Origin: Nocardiopsis gilva YIM 90087
Lineage (GTDB): Bacteria > Actinomycetota > Actinomycetes > Streptosporangiales > Streptosporangiaceae
Direction: 5' to 3'
Length of the DNA stretch: 64,000 nucleotides
NCBI RefSeq assembly: GCF_002263495.1
Contig: NZ_CP022753.1
Location: 1,488,001 to 1,552,000 of the forward strand
The notes beneath the pieces were generated by a model. The model did no database searches. It was not told the DNA's origin and worked only from the letters and a program-made list of their open reading frames with translations. This document shows positions 62,289 through 64,000 of this stretch, in pieces. Numbering within the stretch: the first letter of the stretch is position 1; every line of letters begins with the position of its first letter. A program made the position numbers and the translations under genes.

Positions 62289-63926
62289 ATGAACAGGGAA
62301 GCGACGGCCGATCTCGTGGTGCGCGCGGGCACGGTGCACACCATGGCCGCAGCGGAACGACCGGTGACCGCGCTGGCGGTGCGCCGGGGGGAGATCGTGG
62401 CCGTGGCCGCGCCGGAGAATGCACAGGATCTGCTGGAGACCTGGAGCGGGCCGGGCACGACGGTGCTCGACGACCCGGGGCTCGTCGTACTCCCCGCCAT
62501 CGTCGACACCCACAACCATCTGATGCTGGCCGCACGCAACAGCCTGGGCGCGCCCGTATCACTGGCCCAGGACATCCCCCGGTTTCTCGAACTGATCCGC
62601 GAGCGGGCGGCCCACACGCCTTCGGGCCAGTGGATCATCACCGGCGCCGACTGGCACGAACTGCATCTGGCCGAACGCCGGATGCCCACCGCCGAGGAAC
62701 TGGACCGGGCCACCACCGACCACCCCGTCCTGGTGCTGCGCGGTGGCCACAACGGGGTGCTCAACTCCGCCGGGCTGCGCTTGGCGGGCATCGGCCCCGA
62801 CACCCCCGACGTTCAGGGCGGCTACATTGCCCGGGACGCCGCAGGGCGCCCGACCGGCCGGGTCCAGGACGCCGCCCTCGAACTCGCCCAGAAGGCGCTG
62901 CCCGCGCTGCCCGCCGGGGCGCTAGCCACGGGCCTGGCCCACGCGTCCACCGAGTACGCGGCGCACGGAATCGGCAGCGTGCGCGATCCCGCCGTCACCC
63001 CGCAGGAATGGCACACCTATGTGCGGGCCCAGGCCGACGGGCGGCTGTCGGTCCGCAGCCACGCCATGATCCTGTCCACTCCGGCGTCCATCTTCGCCGC
63101 CGGATCGATGGGCGCCTACCTCGACGCTCTGGAAGCCCAGGGCATCACGCCCGATGCCGGCCAGGGCCGACTGCGCCTGTGGGGCCTCAAGTTCATCCTC
63201 GACGGCGGCGTCGAGGCGGCCGCGCTGGAACGTCCCTACGCTGACCGGCCCGGCTACCACGGGGACCTGATGTGGGACCGTGACGACCTCGCCCAGTGCT
63301 TGGCTGTCTGCGTCCGGCGGGGCTGGCCCGTCGGTACGCACGCCTTCGGCGACCGCGCTGTCGCCGTGCTGCTCGACGCCATCCGCGACGTGGTCGGGCA
63401 ACACGGTCCGATACCCCCGGGTGCGCTGGTGATCGAACACGGTGGCCTGATCGGCGGCGACCAGATCGCCGACGCGGTCGACCTGGGTGTACATATAACC
63501 GTCCAGCATGCCCTGTCGGACGGGCTCGGCCCGGCTCTGCTCGCTTCTTTCGGCCCTGATCGGACGGCCGCATTGTGGCCACTGCGGGAACTGGTCGACT
63601 CCGGCGCCTGGATCAGCGCGGGCACCGACCACCCCATCGGCCCGCTCGACCCCCTGCGCTGTGTGCACGGCATGACCACCCGGCACACCCCGACAGGGGT
63701 GCGCGGGCCGGAGCACGCCATCGACCGCGCCGAGGCACTGCGCCTCTACACCAGCTCCGGGGCACGGTTGCTCGGCCACGCGGCCACCGGCACCCTCGTC
63801 CCCGGCGCACCGGCCGACATGGTCGCTTACCGGGCGGACCCCTTCACCTGTCCCGCGGACGACCTGCTCCGCCTCGCACCCGAGATCACCGCCGTCGGTG
63901 GCGAGGTCGTGTACCGGAGAGCGTGA
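62289..63926 (+). CDS. YtcJ-type metal-dependent amidohydrolase
   Basis: 545 residues from ATG 62289, with GGAGG at 62279-62283. Zinc-site motifs: LPAIVDTHNHLMLA (His75, His77), KFILDGGVEAAALER (Lys), VGTHAFGDRAVAVLLD (His), ALVIEHGG and WISAGTDHPIGPLD (Asp), then the C-terminal beta domain LVPGAPADMVAYRADPF. This order is the amidohydrolase 3/YtcJ family, which hydrolyses amide or ester bonds; natural substrates are mostly unknown. Probably regulated by the divergent Lrp protein. Confidence 0.9.
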   Translation: MNREATADLVVRAGTVHTMAAAERPVTALAVRRGEIVAVAAPENAQDLLETWSGPGTTVLDDPGLVVLPAIVDTHNHLMLAARNSLGAPVSLAQDIPRFLELIRERAAHTPSGQWIITGADWHELHLAERRMPTAEELDRATTDHPVLVLRGGHNGVLNSAGLRLAGIGPDTPDVQGGYIARDAAGRPTGRVQDAALELAQKALPALPAGALATGLAHASTEYAAHGIGSVRDPAVTPQEWHTYVRAQADGRLSVRSHAMILSTPASIFAAGSMGAYLDALEAQGITPDAGQGRLRLWGLKFILDGGVEAAALERPYADRPGYHGDLMWDRDDLAQCLAVCVRRGWPVGTHAFGDRAVAVLLDAIRDVVGQHGPIPPGALVIEHGGLIGGDQIADAVDLGVHITVQHALSDGLGPALLASFGPDRTAALWPLRELVDSGAWISAGTDHPIGPLDPLRCVHGMTTRHTPTGVRGPEHAIDRAEALRLYTSSGARLLGHAATGTLVPGAPADMVAYRADPFTCPADDLLRLAPEITAVGGEVVYRRA

Positions 63927-64000
63927 AGGCCGCTGGGTCGCTGACGGGCGCCGGGCCTCGCCGCGGTACGCCGAGGCTGGTGGAGGAAGGGCGTTCAGAT

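Noticed and set aside
60932-63244. Open frames of 550-620 codons antisense to the Lrp and amidohydrolase genes
   Set aside because: The amino-acid content is Arg/Pro/Ser-dominated and the opposite strand encodes proteins with clear motifs.
1-64000. Amber codon reassignment as an explanation for TAG in 8790, 5688 and 35371
   Set aside because: TAG is the ordinary stop of several intact genes here (for example the oxidoreductase ending at 20878 and the nuclease partner ending at 25878), so nonsense mutation or sequencing error is simpler.
1-64000. CRISPR array, tRNA or rRNA genes, attachment sites
   Set aside because: No spaced repeats, cloverleaf-like sequence or rRNA-like stretch was found on reading both strands; a tRNA scan would be decisive.

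Overview
The window is high-GC actinomycete DNA, most like a Nocardiopsis or Streptomonospora-type chromosome (inferred from codon use, GTG/TTG starts, lipoprotein families, TetR/SDR/MFS content and IS5, IS3 and IS481-type insertion sequences; no rRNA or marker gene is present to fix the genus). I saw no tRNA, rRNA or CRISPR array. The left 48 kb is accessory in character: short operons of secreted and lipid-anchored proteins, low-GC inserts, decayed transposases and truncated genes. The right 16 kb is ordinary high-GC chromosome carrying a compact metabolic operon.

Layout. 1-6.6 kb: a repeat propeller protein entering from the left edge, a dead IS3 fragment, a tight three-gene envelope operon (secreted protein, membrane-anchored alpha/beta hydrolase, kelch lipoprotein), a broken DUF1801 gene and a GNAT acetyltransferase. 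6.7-11.3 kb: a PIG-L deacetylase, then module A: a membrane/cysteine-paired-propeller protein split by one amber codon, converging on an intact PQQ-like lipoprotein. 12.3-16.1 kb: a low-GC type VII secretion-associated set (WXG100-like protein, 892-residue TPR-region protein, DUF3558-like lipoprotein). 16-27 kb: small secreted proteins, a TetR/oxidoreductase pair around a perfect 30-bp palindrome, an L,D-transpeptidase, a decayed LCP gene and several IS5 remnants. 27.2-30.2 kb: a low-GC single-gene PD-(D/E)XK nuclease with its own promoter, then an IS481-type element. 30.2-36.9 kb: module B, an inverted paralogue of module A in which the propeller gene is intact and the PQQ gene is cut by the IS, then a sensor-domain lipoprotein, a third broken PQQ-like gene and a VanZ gene. 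37-48 kb: SdpI-like protein, two TetR regulators, a TniQ remnant, phosphotransferase-like, alpha/beta hydrolase, D-amino-acid oxidase and SEC-C genes, and more decayed genes.

48.2-55.8 kb holds the most coherent system: a GntR/FadR regulator facing a six-gene operon with start/stop overlaps that encodes a sugar-phosphate cyclase of the 2-epi-5-epi-valiolone synthase type, an SDR, a GMC oxidoreductase, a Gfo/Idh/MocA oxidoreductase, a sugar-porter MFS protein and a HAD phosphatase. It reads as a small C7-cyclitol (carbasugar) pathway without any amino- or glycosyltransferase. The rest (56.6-64 kb) is a phosphotransferase-like gene, VOC, GatB/YqeY, a DUF4333-like lipoprotein, an SDR, and an Lrp regulator divergent from a YtcJ-type amidohydrolase.

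The main hunting results are the reciprocal decay of the duplicated module A/B with a 26-base promoter block kept identical, the cyclitol operon, the low-GC nuclease as a candidate defence gene, and the type VII-associated island.
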